In this document: one piece after another, positions 45,649 through 57,954 of the stretch
Layout of the letters: every line of letters begins with the position of its first letter
Numbering within the stretch: the stretch's first letter is position 1
From: Musa acuminata AAA Group
Lineage: Eukaryota; Streptophyta; Magnoliopsida; Zingiberales; Musaceae
Assembly (NCBI RefSeq): GCF_036884655.1
Contig: NC_088340.1
Span: 30,194,001 to 30,258,000, forward strand
DNA length: 64,000 nt
Direction of reading: 5' to 3'
Program-made: the position numbers and the translations under genes
The notes under the pieces: model-generated
The model's input: only the letters and a program-made list of their open reading frames with translations
Told to the model about the DNA's origin: nothing
The model's database searches: none

Positions 45649-46415
45649 ATCACCTCCCATTTCCAACTTAATCATTATGCTGACTACGGTAAATCCTAAG
45701 ACAATTTCTACAGCTTGCTCCGATACGTCAATCGCTTCTTCCGGCGAGTTTCCGGCGAACTTCCGTCGATCATCCGATGAACCCTCGGTGATGCTCCTAC
45801 GGACTTCCGGCAAACTCCTGGACTTGCGACGATCCACTTGGTGAGTTCCGACGAGCTTCTTTTGGCAAGCTTATGGACTTCTCGGATTTGTTCCCGCAAA
45901 ACCTCCGACGACTGTCCGAACTTCCGTCGAACTCTCGAACTCCCAACGTGATCATTGTCTTGACTTTGGCGCAACTCCTGCTGCATGTCTTACTTTCATC
46001 GTAGTTAATCCTGCACATGTAAACAAAACTTCGATCGAGACAATTAATCCTAAGCAATTAACCAAGTTGTCCGGCATGTCATTGGTCCCTCGACGCTTCG
46101 TCCGATTCTTCGGCGCATCGTCTTTTCCTGCGACCTATTGCCCAATCGGCCAGTTGGCTCCGCAACTCCGATATCCTTGGCACAATACCCGCTCTTCTTG
46201 GGCCGATGCCCGAGTCCACGGCCCGAAGCCTTCTGTCGATACGTCGATCGATCCACCGGCCCGACGTCCAATCTTCTGACATGTTCCTCCGGCACAACAT
46301 GATTTTCCTGCTTTAATTATCTCATCCTAATCAAAGCATCCTGCGTCACTCAAAACGCAGATTAAATCATAAACATATATCAAGTAGTTTCATCATCAAA
46401 ATACAAGATTCAACA
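45649..46415 (-). repeat. 3' LTR of element G, second part
   Basis: It resumes the LTR cut by J and matches 51515-52277. It ends GATTCAACA at 46415 against G's polypurine tract. ORFs on both strands here (45643-46300) are shared with the other LTR and are not genes. Confidence 0.92.
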
Positions 46416-49304
46416 ATCTCCCCCTTTTTGATGATGACAACCACTTGATGACGGAGTTAAACTTAACTCCCGGAGTTTAAACAAACTCCCCCTATCAATA
46501 TGCCATATTGAAAGAACCTTGAATTCAAACTGAATTCAAGTCATTGCAATATTCATCATGAATACTCGCAACACGTCATCATGAACTTATGCATAAACTT
46601 ATGCATAATATGTCATTTCATCAACATACTTCTCCCCCTTTGTCATCAACAAAAAGGAGAAGTACCACAATCAAGCGTTTGTGATATTGGTTCAACTCAT
46701 TGCATGTAAAACATAATATCAAGTTTTATCATCATGCAAGTTTGCTATTATCAAATATCAACATGTAAAATTGCGATGTAAGCTTTTGATATCATAACGC
46801 AAACATTTCAAGTGTTTATCAATTATAGCATTTCATCACATGGTAAGATATCAACACGTAAAATTACGATACAAGTTCTTGACATCTTAACACATGATGC
46901 AGACATGGCATAATGCAAATTTGGCAATCATAGCATCAGTGTTCATAGCATCAATTCATATATTTCTTCCCCTTTGTTGTCAACAAAAAGGAGAACGATA
47001 TAAGCAAATTTTAAATATAAGTGCGATGCCATAAGCTGGTTCATGTCATTTTTCAACAAAAATTGATAAGATACCAAATATTCAAACATTTCAAGGAAAA
47101 CATGACATGGAGATAGCTTTGAAAACTTCTTCCATTTTATTTGTTATTTTCTTTTTGCATGACGGAGGAAAGCTATTTCTGAGCTTACTCGAATGAAGTT
47201 AAAATCAATAAGATATTAAAACACACTTCATTTTTACAAGTATCAAGATATGTATCAAATCCTTGTACGTAAAAATGACTTCCTTTTTCAAGAAGGAATT
47301 TATAAGCATGAATCATTTCATCAAATCCATTTCTCAAAACAAAATATTATTCACATGATAAGTGTATAAGAGATGTATTTACTGATTGATTCCATATGTC
47401 AAAAATTAATGATATGAATTAAACTTGATATGACATATGCTTATTAAGTCTGGAAGAGGATAATTCGAAAATCCAATTGTTATGATGCCAATAGTTAAGA
47501 GAATCCGAAAATGAAATTAACACTTTCATGCATTCGGACAAGGCTGTGCTATTGATTTTCAAATACAATCATGAGGACAAAACATGCTTATTATCATGAA
47601 AATTTTTGTATCCAAAGCACATAATTTCCAACCTATTATTAGGGCATGTAATTATGTAAAATCATCATGGCAGTCGAGTGATTTGATCATTCAATCAAGA
47701 AAGTCCGAAAATTAATTTTAATAAGTTCAATCATTCGGACATATTTTTGCCATAGTTTTTCAAATACAATTATGAAGATAAGACATGCTCATCATCATGA
47801 TAGTACGATAGCAAGTTTACAATATACAAGCTAGCAAAAAATTTTCAACATTTTAAGACACGAAAGCTAGCAATTTTCTCTTTGAGATATGCACATTAGC
47901 AACTCTTTCTCCCCCTATGTCATTGGGAAAGAGAAGGGAAGATCCTTTACATTAATTTCTAAATCATGACAAGGGAAGGTTTCAATCTTATTTGTGCATC
48001 ATTATATTTTCAAATTCGAACATGCACAATTTCAAAAACCTTATATTTCATTCATGCATGATACTGAATAAATCAATCAATATTATGAGCATATCATACA
48101 TGATACTTAAATTTTTAACTATTTATCAACATTTTGATCATGATACCAAACATTCATCATTTAGAGTATTCATGACATTAAATCAACATACATCATTTTA
48201 GTAACAACTCATAGCATTTTAAATCATGATTTACATCATATGCAATACATCACATCATAATTAAAAAGCTCAAGTATTGCACGCATCATTGCAAATCATA
48301 AATGCTTCATATCATGATGGTATCAATTTTGTCAAATTATATCTTATCATGCATGATCATAACTTTTCATTTGTATACATCAAAATAAATTAATGAATAT
48401 TTCATGTATTCATATCATCACATAAGGAATATCAAGAAGAGTTGGTAATGAGATTTACGAATCATGTAAACAAATTATGAATATTAAGAGACATATTATG
48501 ATTCTTTTTAGATAACTCAAATAGCAAAAAGAAAGAATCACAGTAAGTTATTTTGATTTATAAAAAGAATTCTCAAGTTATAATTCCAAGAAATCATGAT
48601 TCATTTCAATAAATTTCAATAAGAACACATCATCAAAATCTCAACATTACTTTCAAGAGATTCAAAATGGCATAGATAATTTTATTGATCTCTCAGTGAA
48701 AAAGTCAATACGGTAGAGAAAAAAAAAATTTCAAGAAAAATACTTTTCTCTTTTTAGTTGTTTTAGTTCATATGATTTTATTTCATCTATGCCAAACATG
48801 TAGCATGTTTTAAAATCGAAAGTGCAAGTTTTATTACAACAAAGATCAATAAGGCACTTTCATTACCGTGAAAATCGAAAATCGCAAGATTCATCATCCA
48901 TAATTATAAAACCAATAAACATGATTTTTAAAATCTCATGCATAGAATAAAATCATGGTATCAAAACATCATTATATCATCAAGCATGATTTCATATTTT
49001 CAATCAAAATCATTTTGTTTGTTTATCATAAAATATGTATTTTTCATGATTATTTTCAAAACTACTAGCATGATCATAAATTTTGCATTTTCATCATATA
49101 TATATATACATTTTTTTTTTTTTTAACATGTAATTTTCAAGAAAATTAATTCAATATTAAAAAGAAAATGTATTATGAAGAGCATCATGTAATTTTGAAA
49201 TAATTCAAGAGAGTTGAATTACTTACCTTGTAGTCGAAGCCCGTCAAAGCTCAATTCGCTGTTTCACCTTTGGAAGTTCTTGATTCATCCTTGGTTGCCT
49301 TCCT
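46416..49304 (-). other. Element G AT-rich internal region without pol
   Basis: This is 2.9 kb between gag and the 3' LTR. The LTR-adjacent polypurine tract is at 46416-46430, a second beside GTTGATGACAAAG at 46630-46641, and a third-type tract (GGGGGAGTT sense) near 46484-46493. Otherwise it is AT-rich with frequent CATGATA and CATCAT words and a T-run near 49111-49125. I see no protease, integrase, reverse transcriptase or RNase H motif on either strand; the short ORFs look like noise. Confidence 0.85.
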
Positions 49305-50126
49305 CTACTTTGGCCTCTTCCTTCGTTCAAGTTCATTGTCTATTTTAGATTTTTGTTTAATAAACTTATTAAGATTTAGTGTTCGAAGTTCAAGTTCATC
49401 ATTGTCCTCATCACTTGAGTCATCGCTCAAGTGGCATTCATTTGTCCGGAGTTCCAAATCCTTCCTGTTCTTTGGAAGGTGATTGTGTTCAACATGTTCA
49501 TCATGTGCATTGTGCACCATTTCATATGTCATCAACAAACCAATTAGTTCTTCAAGTGTTAAGTTGTTTAGGTTTTTAGCTTCCTGTATTGCAGTTACTT
49601 TTGAATCCCACTTCTTAGAAAGAGAACGCAAAATCTTGTTTATGAGTTCAAAATCCGAAAAACATTTTCCAAGAGCTCTTAAACTATTGACGACATCCGT
49701 GAAACGGGTGTACATGTTGCCTATAGTCTCGCTTGGTTGCATTCGAAAAAGCTCAAAATCATGCAATAAAATGTTAACTTTCGAGTCTTTGACTCTACTA
49801 GTTCCCTCGTGCATGATTTCAAGTGTTCGCCAAATATCAAAAGTCGTTTCGCACGTAGAAATCCGATTGAACTCATTTTTGTCCAAAGCACAAAATAAGC
49901 CATTCATAGCCTTTGCGTTTAAAGAAAAATACTTCTTCTCCAAATCCGACCATTCGTTCATCGGTTTAGAGGGAAGTTGAAAACCGTTTTCAATGATATT
50001 CCATAAATCCAAATTTATAGAAATCAAGAAAACTCTCATTCGAGTTTTCCAATAAGTGTAGTCCAATCCGTTAAACAACGGTGGACGAAAGACCGATAAG
50101 CCCTCTTGAAAGCCATGAAGAGTCTT
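49305..50126 (-). pseudogene. gag: Element G gag fragment, start codon lost
   Basis: An open frame encodes the N-terminal copia gag domain (PLFNGLDYTYWKTRMRVFL, NAKAMNGLFCALDKNEFNRIS, FRMQPSETIGNMYTRFTDVV), about 60-70% like that of A-C by eye. The position of the initiating ATG in C aligns with AAG at 50124-50126, so no normal start is seen. It ends at TGA 49305-49307, before the zinc knuckles. Its frame is open for over 250 codons, which suggests either recent decay or a selected gag-only product. Confidence 0.85.
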
Positions 50127-50162
50127 TTCTCTCGGGTGTAAATCCGAAATGAGAAATACCGG

Positions 50163-50174
50163 GCTCTGATACCA
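50163..50174 (-). other. Primer binding site of element G
   Basis: Sense TGGTATCAGAGC, two bases from the LTR. Confidence 0.94.
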
Positions 50175-50176
50175 AT

Positions 50177-52277
50177 TGTTAGGATCAAGAGCACTAAGAA
50201 GGGGGGGGGGGGGGGGGGTGAATTAGTGCAGCGGAAAACTTTCTACGATTAAAACGAAACTACGTTCAGACGATAAAAACGATTTCGGTGTGAAAGCCGA
50301 TTCTAAGATTACTTTAACTTAAGATCAAGCGAGATGTCGTTAAAATCAATCTATGAAGGCAGTTTGCAGTTATGATGAAAACCAGAATATAAGCGCAAAC
50401 TGAAATACGACGTTCGTACGAAGAAGCTGATTTACGTCTAAATGCTGATTCGTAAATCACTTGATTAGGCGAGATGCAGTTTAAGCAAGGACATAAAGGT
50501 AGTTTGCAGTTATGATTGAAATCAAAACGTAAATGCAAACTGAAATATGATGATCGTACGAAAAAACAGATTTACGTCTAAACGTTGATTCGGAAAGTGC
50601 AAAGCTTGAAACTCGATCGTATATGCGCAGAAAGCAGTAAGCTTTAGAGGAGGTTTGTAGTAAAGATAATATGCTCAAAGTAAATGCAAACCGAGATTTA
50701 GAGTGGTTCGGTCAATCTTGACCTACTCCACTTTTGGCTTCCTCCATCGACGAGGTCACCGACGTCAACTAGAGGCCTTCCTTCAATAGGCGAAGGCCAA
50801 CCACCCTTTTATAGTTTCACTCCTTTTGACGGGCTTAGGAGACAACCCTTACAGAATTTTCTCTCCTCTCTTTGCAACTCAAAACTTGGAAGAAAAGAGG
50901 GAGAAGAACTTTTGGCCTTTACAATAATTTTGAGCTATAAAAATCACTGAACAAGATCAAGATTTCGGTGTTAGTTCATGCTCTTTCAGTGCTGAATGGG
51001 TAGGGTATTTATAGGCCCCAACCCAGTTCAAATTTGGAGCTCAAAGCTATCAATTCTCGGAATTCCGAGATCAGGCAGTTGCACCTCCTAATTGGAGCGG
51101 TTGCACCGCCTGGCAGAGCTCGAAGACTGAGCCTCTGGGCGGTGCCACCTCTGTCAGGGGCGGTTGCACCTCTCTGCCAGAGCTCGAAGACCGAGCTCAA
51201 GCGGTTGCACCTCCTGACTGGGGCGGTTGCACCGCCTGCCAGAGCTCAAAGACCGAGCTCAGGCGGTGCTACCTCCTATCAGGGGAGGTTGCACCGCCCA
51301 GTCTCGCTCGGAGACTGAGCCCAGGCGGTGCTACCTTCTGGCTGGGGCGGTTGCACCACCTAGTCTCCCTGGGAGACTTAGCCCAGGCGGTGCTACCTCC
51401 TGGCTTGGGCGGTTGCACCTCCCACAGCAATCAGGGTCTGAATGGGTAGATCCATTCGACCCAATTTGGGTTTTTCAGGGGCCCAATTGCCCCAAGATTA
51501 AGCTAATGGGATCACCTCCCATTTCCAACTTAATCATTGTGCTAACTACGATAAATCCTAAGACAATTTCTGCAGCTTGCTCCGGTGCGTCAATCGCTTC
51601 TTCTGGCGAGTTTCCGGCGAACTTCCGTCGATCATCCGATGAACCCTCGGTGATGCTCCTGCGGACTTCCGGCAAACTCCTGGACTTGCGACGATCCACT
51701 TGGTGAGTTTCGACGAGCTTTTTTTAGCAAGCTTATGGACTTCTCGGATTTGTTCCCGCAGAACCTCCGACGATTGTCCGAACTTTCGTCGAACTCTCGA
51801 ACTCCCAACGTAATCATTGTCTTGACTCCGGTGCAACTCCTCCTGCATGTCTTACTTTCATCGTAGTTAATCCTACACATGTAAACAAAACTTCGATCGA
51901 GACAATTAATCCTAAGCAATTAACCAAGTTGTCCGGTATGTCATTGGTCCCTCGACGCTTCGTCCGATTCTTCGGCGCATCGTCCTTTCCTGCTGCCTAT
52001 TGCCCAATCGGCCAGTTGGCTCCGCAACTCCGATATCCTTGGCACAATACCCGCTCTTCTTGGCCCGATGCCCGAGTCCACGGCCCGAAGCCTTCTGTCG
52101 ATACGTCGACCGATCCACCGGCCCGACGTCTAATCTTCTGACATGTTCCTCCGGCACAACATGATTTTCCTGCTTTAATTATCTCATCCTGATCAAAGCA
52201 TCCTGCTTCACTCAAAACTTAGATTAAATCATAAACATATATCAAGTAGTTTCATCATCAAAATACGAGATTCAATA
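50177..52277 (-). repeat. 5' LTR of element G
   Basis: This LTR is 2.1 kb and uninterrupted. It has a G18 run at 50201-50218 between GCACTAAG and GAATTAGTGC, TATA box TATTTATA at 51006-51013, and a palindrome-like array at about 51070-51425. It ends ATTCAATA (one change from CAACA), then GGGAT. The uncut site of J's insertion is near 51510-51520. Confidence 0.93.
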
Positions 52278-53857
52278 GGGATCGGTCATAGAGCCTCCCC
52301 TCTCTTGGAAGTCATCTCTTCGAGCTTAGTATGATTGGTCAGTGCTCTCTCCTTAATGTGATTTCTTCGAGCTTGGTGGTCGGTCCAAACTGAGTTTGGT
52401 AAAGAGAGTCCGAATCTTTTCCTCCATTTGTGCCTCGAAGGCTTCGAATTTAGTGTTGATTGCCTCCTCAGATGCCATAGTATATGCCTCCAAATCTATA
52501 ATGTTAATATCTCTCTTTTGTTGTTGGGTTAAAGGCATGTATAGGTTGAGAGAAGTGGTGGTCGAAAGGGTTGGTGGATTAGTGGATGTAGGTTGCGGTT
52601 TAGGCTTGTTTTGGATGCAGTTCGACGGTGTGGTTTGGTGGAGTTTTAGGGCTATGATGGTAGTGGATGAAAGTTAGGGAAAAAAGTTTTAGATCTGTGG
52701 TATATGTCAGCAAAGGTTTGATAGAAATCAATGGACATTATTATAGATATATGTTGTCTTGTAAGAGCAGAATTATCGTCGAAGAAACAGCAGTTTCTCG
52801 ACAAAATTTTTAGCAAAAATGGAGATATTTGAGGAGAAAATTTGACAACAAAATCTTAGTTTATATAACAGCAAAGATGACCAATTTAATTAAGAAAATT
52901 TTGGCAGTATAATAGCATGGAAATTGGTGCAAGTTGCAATAGCAGAATTCTCGTCGAAAAATTTCAACGGTTTGCAATGAAAATTTATAGCAACATAAGA
53001 ATGTTTTTAGAGATGAATTCCTCAATAGATCAATCTTAGATGGAAGCCAAGATGATCTATAAAGTGTATAAGAAATTATTTTTAAAAAGGTTTGCAATTA
53101 GATCAGTTAAGGCAATAATATGCGGCTAAAATTTTCTACAGCAATCCTTCGTTCGCAAAGATGATAACTTTTGCGACAAAAGGAATTCGTAAGAATATAG
53201 GAATAATTTTTTTTTTATTTTCAAATAAGTATAACTAAATTATAGCAGTAGGAAGGTAGGAAACCAGAACCTATTATAATTCACGGGGAGATCAAAGGAT
53301 GATCCGCGGTGGTGGAGATGATGACGAAATTCGGCGACGATCTTTTAAGCAATTGTGGGAATTGCTTTGGGTGGCTGTGGAGGGCTGATAGATGACTGTG
53401 GAAGGGCAGCGAGATGCCAAAAATGGTACTCTGATACGAGATATTAGAACCCTTGCAGATTCTAAGCTTGGGGTTGATCGTTTTAGGGGATTGGCCTCCT
53501 TGGAATTCTATAGGGATTCCTTCCTCCAAATTGCTGCTCAAAGGCTGCAAAAAAGATTCATCTATTGCTTGTTAAAAGAGGATGAATACATGCCTATTTA
53601 TGGGGCTTCTAAACCCTAACTCCTAATAGGACTCCTACTCAAGACTCCTATTGCTTTACAACTCCTAATGCTTCTCTACGAACATCTCCTAATATGACTC
53701 CTACACAAGACTCATATTCCTTTACAACTCCTAATGCTTCTCTAAGAAATAACCTCCTAACCCTAGTTGGCCTCTTCACCTCTTTAACAGGGGTTGGCTA
53801 GGTAGGTTAACATGAATGTCCCTCTCAATTAGGACTCTCCTAGCTAGTGTCCTAACA
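52278..53857 (-). mobile_element. Element E3, part 2: gag start, leader and 5' LTR
   Basis: It continues E3 after G (GGGAT at 52278-52282). The gag N-terminus starts at ATG 52536-52538 (MPLTQQQKRDINIIDL) and runs to TGA near 52353; the coil-like region MEEKIRTLFTKL is intact. A leader of about 0.9 kb (52539-53441) follows without the tandem duplication of E1 and E2. The LTR starts at 53442. The primer site (near 53428-53439) is mutated. E3 joins the LTR fragment F at 53858. Confidence 0.83.
53442..53857 (-). repeat. E3 5' LTR
   Basis: In plus reading it begins TATTAGAACCC (TG changed to TA) and ends GTGTCCTAACA, 416 bp. Homologous to E1 and E2 LTRs, with a single end unit. The ORF at 53392-53619 is within the LTR. 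Confidence 0.88.
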
Positions 53858-54163
53858 TCTTCATTCACTAGGTAAAGACCAATCACCTTCTTGCAAAGCT
53901 TTCTCCTTTTCATGGGTTTAGGAGACAACCCTTACAACCCTCATACCTCTTCTCTGATGATTACCAAGCTGAAGAAAGAGGAGGACTCTTAGCTCTTTTT
54001 ACAACACTTTTACACCCCCAACACTTAAAGATTTTTTTCACACTTTGTTATAGTCTTTGTTACCCCTTTAATGCAAAAAGGAGTGGGGTATTTATAGGCC
54101 CCAAAGATTTTAAAATTAAAGCTAAAAAGTGTCTCTTCTTGGATTTTTGGGGTACTGGCGGTA
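53858..54163 (-). repeat. Element F: Sirevirus-like LTR fragment, left part
   Basis: This is the middle of a minus-strand LTR, recognised by AGGTAAAGACCAATCACC, TTTAGGAGACAACCCTTACAA and a TATTTATAGG TATA box near 54087-54096; compare M at 61325-61560. The left third of the LTR is missing at 53858. It is cut by E2 at 54164; CGGTA at 54159-54163 is the target duplication, inside the palindrome region. Confidence 0.82.
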
Positions 54164-54706
54164 TGTTAGAACCCTTGCAGATTCTAAACTTGGGGTTGAT
54201 CTCTTTAGGGGATCAGCCTCCTTGGAACTCTATAGGGGTTCCTCCCTCCAAGTTGCTGCTCAAAGGCTGCAGAAAAGATTCATCTATTGCTTAGCAAAAG
54301 AGGAGGAATACATGACTATTTATAGGATTTCTAAACCCTAACTCCTAATAGGACTCCTACTCAAGACTCCTACTTCTAACCAACTCCTAATAGGACTTCT
54401 ACTCAAGACTCCTATTCCTTTACAACTCCTAATTCATCTCTAAGATACAACCTCCTAACCCTAGCTGGCCTCTTCACCTCTTGAATAGGTGTCGACTTAG
54501 GTAGGTTTTACATGAATGTCTCTCTCAATTAGGACTCTCCTAGCTAGAGTCCTAATAGTTTTACATGAATGTCCCTCTCAATTAGGACTCTCCTAGCTAG
54601 AGTGTTAACAAATGTCTATCTCAATTAGGACTCTCCTAGCTAGAGTCCTAATAGTTTTACATGAATATCCCTCTCAATTAGGACTCTCCGAGCTAGAGTC
54701 CTAACA
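54164..54706 (-). repeat. E2 3' LTR with tandem end units
   Basis: It begins TGTTAGAACCC. The CTAGAGTCCTAACA end is repeated: unit ends at 54557, 54610, 54653 and 54706, spaced 53, 43 and 53 bp. The purine-rich tract (sense GAAGAGGGCGGGTC) follows at 54707-54720. Confidence 0.9.
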
Positions 54707-54723
54707 GACCCGCCCTCTTCAAA

Positions 54724-56567
54724 TCAGCCTTGTCCTCGAGGCTGATGATTCGAGAATTCTAGGAATTTGATCTTCAAGTTGTCATAGTTCTCCCATGTGG
54801 CATTTTCTATTGGTAGATTCGCCCACTGTATTAGCACTTCATTAGTGGGTCGTCGTCGTCGAGTCACGATCCGTCGATCAATAATGGCACTTGGCTGGGT
54901 CTGGAGTTCTCTTTGGGTAGTCATATTTGGTGGGTGGCTTTGGGCTGTCTCCAAGCACCTATTTAAAACTTTCATCTGGCTATTGGTTTGTGGGTGATAT
55001 GTCGTACTCCTTTTCAATTTAGTACCCTGCATATGGAATAACTTTGTCCAAAATCTACTCTTGAATATGCAAGTAGAATTTGTCACAAGCACAATGCGTC
55101 CCTTATCGTATAATTCTTTTGAGTCCCGATTGTAATGAGCCACGGAGCTTGGTGCTTCCTCTAATTTTCTTTTTTTTTATCTTACTGGTCTCCGAATCTT
55201 CCTGCCATTCCATCTTAATATCCTCAAGGAAGTCGCTGGTTAGAAGTAAAACGATTGAAAATTCAGCTTGCTCAGGTAGTTGCGAAAGCGCATCTGCAAC
55301 AACATTCTCTTTCCACCTTTTGTATGTTATTTCATAATCAAATCCAAGAAGTTTTGTTACCCATTTTTGCTGCTCGGGGGAAGATATCTTCTGCTCCAAA
55401 AGATATTTTAGGCTTTTATGGTCAGTCTTGATTTGAAAGTATCGCCTGATCAAGTACGATCTCCACCTCGTTGCTGCGTGCACAATGGCGAGCATCTCCT
55501 TATCATATGTTAACATGTTTTGATAGGGGGGAGACAATATCTTGCTAATGTATGTGAGTGGTTGACCATCTCGCATCAGAACGTCTCCCATTCTATCTCT
55601 AGATGCAACGGCCTTAATGATGAAGGGTCAGTTGAAATATGGTAGCGCTAGCACCGGCGTCGTCATTATGACTGCCTTAAGTTTGTAGAAGGCAGTGGAG
55701 GCTCTGTCCAACCATTGGAAGACATCTTTTTCCAGTAAGAAAGTAAGTGGTGCACTGATCTTTCTATAGTTTTTTACGAACTTATGGTAGTAACCTGTTA
55801 AACCCAAAAAGCCATATAGCAATTTTATGTTCCTCGGGGTAGGCCAGTTTTGCACTGCTTCAATTTTGAAGGGGTCCACTGTCACACCTTCCTCTGATAT
55901 GATATGCCCAAGATATTTCACCTTTTGTTGAAGAAAGTAAAAATTCGTAGTGGTCGTTGTGTGTACGAAAGGCGGTTTTCGGTATGACTTCTTCATACAC
56001 TCGTATTTGATAATACCCGGATCGAAGGTCCAGCTTTGTGAAGATTTGTGCTCCCTTTTATTTAGCAATTCATCTGCTATTGGAATAAGGTATTTGTTCT
56101 TGATGGTTATGCCATTGAGAGCTCGGTAATCAACGCATATTCGCCATGTTCTGTCCTTCTTGTGTACAAGTAGCACCGGTGAAAAGTAGAGGTTGCAACT
56201 TGGCCGAATAACTCCTGTTTCAAGCATCTCTTTTAAAATCCTTTCTATTTCATCATTCTGGAGATGTGAATACCAATATGGTTGAGTATTTTCTGGAGAT
56301 TTGACTGAAAAAATCATTATAAAATGATCATGCTGATGAGTAAGAGGTAGGTTGTGCGGCTCATCAAATATATCTGAAAATTCAGCAAGCAAAGGAAATA
56401 AGTTTGGATCTTCAAAGTCTATTGGCTCTCCTTTAATTTGCTACTCAATTTGTACCAAAAAGCCCCTGCATACTTTATGCAAAACCTTCTCAATTTGTTG
56501 TGTGCAAATCATCGTTACGTCGCCCTCACGTTTCCCATACAGAATCACCTGTTTCTCCTTACTGTAA
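54724..56567 (-). pseudogene. pol: E2 pol: truncated reverse transcriptase, RNase H, integrase, chromodomain
   Basis: In order: reverse transcriptase start (EMLETGVIRPS, WRICVDYRALNGITIK), a frame change, then a direct join to [18 protein letters not shown], so the segment with the catalytic aspartate pair is deleted. The thumb/connection region (LGLTGYYHKFVKNYRKISAPL) runs to 55628, RNase H (TDHKSLKYLLEQ, VVADALSQLPE) is in 55103-55591. Integrase is reduced to its end (RFWTKLFHMQGTKLKRSTTYHP) and is joined to a chromodomain-like tail (LIQWANLPIENATWENYDNL). Chromodomains guide insertion to heterochromatin in this group. This pol cannot be active. Confidence 0.88.
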
Positions 56568-56616
56568 AATTTTATAAATAGTTGCATAAAATTCCAAGAA
56601 ATATCACCTAATGTCA

Positions 56617-57954
56617 TCAACCATTTAATTCTGATTTGGCCTCATGATCATCAAGAGGGAGGAGGAAGAAATCTACAATTATCTCTTGGTCCTGCAGCAA
56701 TAGTTTCACCTGCGAGCACCTATGATCACACTTCAAAATCCGTCCGTTGGCGACCTTAACGACAAACCTACTACAATTCTCAATAGGTAAGTTTATATGG
56801 ACAACAACCTTACTATTTAGGAAGTTATTAGTGCTGCCCGTGTCGATGAGAACACTGATCGGTTGTTGTTTGAGAAGGCCTCCAACTTTCATTGTTTGCG
56901 GGTTTGAGTAGCCAGCTAGTGTATATACCGTAACTTCGGTCGGTTGTGGCTCTTCTTCTGCATCTTTTTCTTCATGTTCAAGGCTCTCTTCTGAATGTTC
57001 AATGACCTCTTCTTCTATCAGTTCAATCATAAGAAGTCCTCCTTTACTACAGTGATGCTCACGGCTCCACGGCTCGTCACATAATCCCTTTGCATATCGC
57101 TCCCGAAGCTCTTCTCTTGTTAACCTCTTTGGTGTAGGGACTTGGTCAATAGTAGGGGGGGCTGAGGGCTTCAATATTACTGGTTGAGGATTGACCCTAG
57201 TCCTCTGAGCTTAATGGTTCAATTGCTCCTCTTGATGTCGTGCGAAAGAGATGGCTGCCATAAGCGTATACGGTTGTCACGCTTTAACTTCTCCTCGGAT
57301 CTCCGGCTTCAAGCCCTCAATGAAGGTCCTCAATAGCTATTTTTGAGACCAATCATGAGTTTGATTAGATAACCTTTCAAACCTGGTTTGGTACTCCTGA
57401 ATGGTAGAAGTTTGTCGGATCTTTGCTAGTTATCCATCAATATTCTCGTAATCGGTTGGTCTGAAGCGGATCAGTAGTCCTTCTTTGAATTGTTGCCATG
57501 AAAGGACTCCATAAGTATGTTCAAACCAGTCAAACCACTGTATAGCATCCCCTTCAAGATGTATAGCTATAATTTTCACCGTAGATGGATCCGTGGTTTT
57601 ATGGTACCGAAAATATCGCTCCGCGCGCGAGATCTAACCAATCGGGTCTCCTTCTTGCCATCTAGGGAAGTCCACTCTTATGCATGGATAGTTGGGGTTG
57701 GTCATAGAGCTTCCTCTCTCTTGGAAGTCATATCTTTGGGCTTGGTGCGATTGGGCAAAGCTCTCTCCTTGATGTGATTTCTTCAGACTTAGTGGTCGGC
57801 CCAATCTGAGTTCGGTAAAGAGCATCCTAATCTTATCCTCCATTCGTGCCTCGAAGACTTCGAATTTAGCATTGATTACCTCTTCAGATGCCATAGTATA
57901 TGCCGTCAAATCTATGATGTTAAGATCACTCTTTTGTTGTCGGGTTAAAGGCAC
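56617..57954 (-). pseudogene. gag: E2 gag and protease, several stops
   Basis: The gag start aligns with ATG of E1 and E3 but reads GTG at 57952-57954. The N-terminal coil region and DFPRWQEGDPIG are followed by TAG at 57634-57636, a tryptophan codon in E1. More stops follow in the core. The 56617-57174 ORF holds the linker, a shortened zinc knuckle region (cysteine lost, CDEPWSREHHC) and the protease site VLIDTGSTNNF, which keeps the catalytic aspartate. Confidence 0.85.

Larger units (their letters stand above)
35561..52277 (-). mobile_element. Element G: Sirevirus-like, non-autonomous, gag without pol
   Basis: G has two LTRs of about 2.1 kb, primer site, a gag fragment and polypurine tracts, and is flanked by GGGAT (35556-35560 and 52278-52282). 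Its internal region is only 3.76 kb: gag occupies 49305-50126 and the rest (46416-49304) is AT-rich without any pol motif. The 3' LTR has been split by element J. LTR terminal bases, PBS and tracts are like other Sireviruses, so it probably relied on enzymes from a relative. Confidence 0.92.

Noticed and set aside
45643..46300. Several ORFs on both strands, repeated at 51475-52215
   Set aside because: They fall in the two LTRs of G and overlap one another on both strands; no start context or domain supports a gene.
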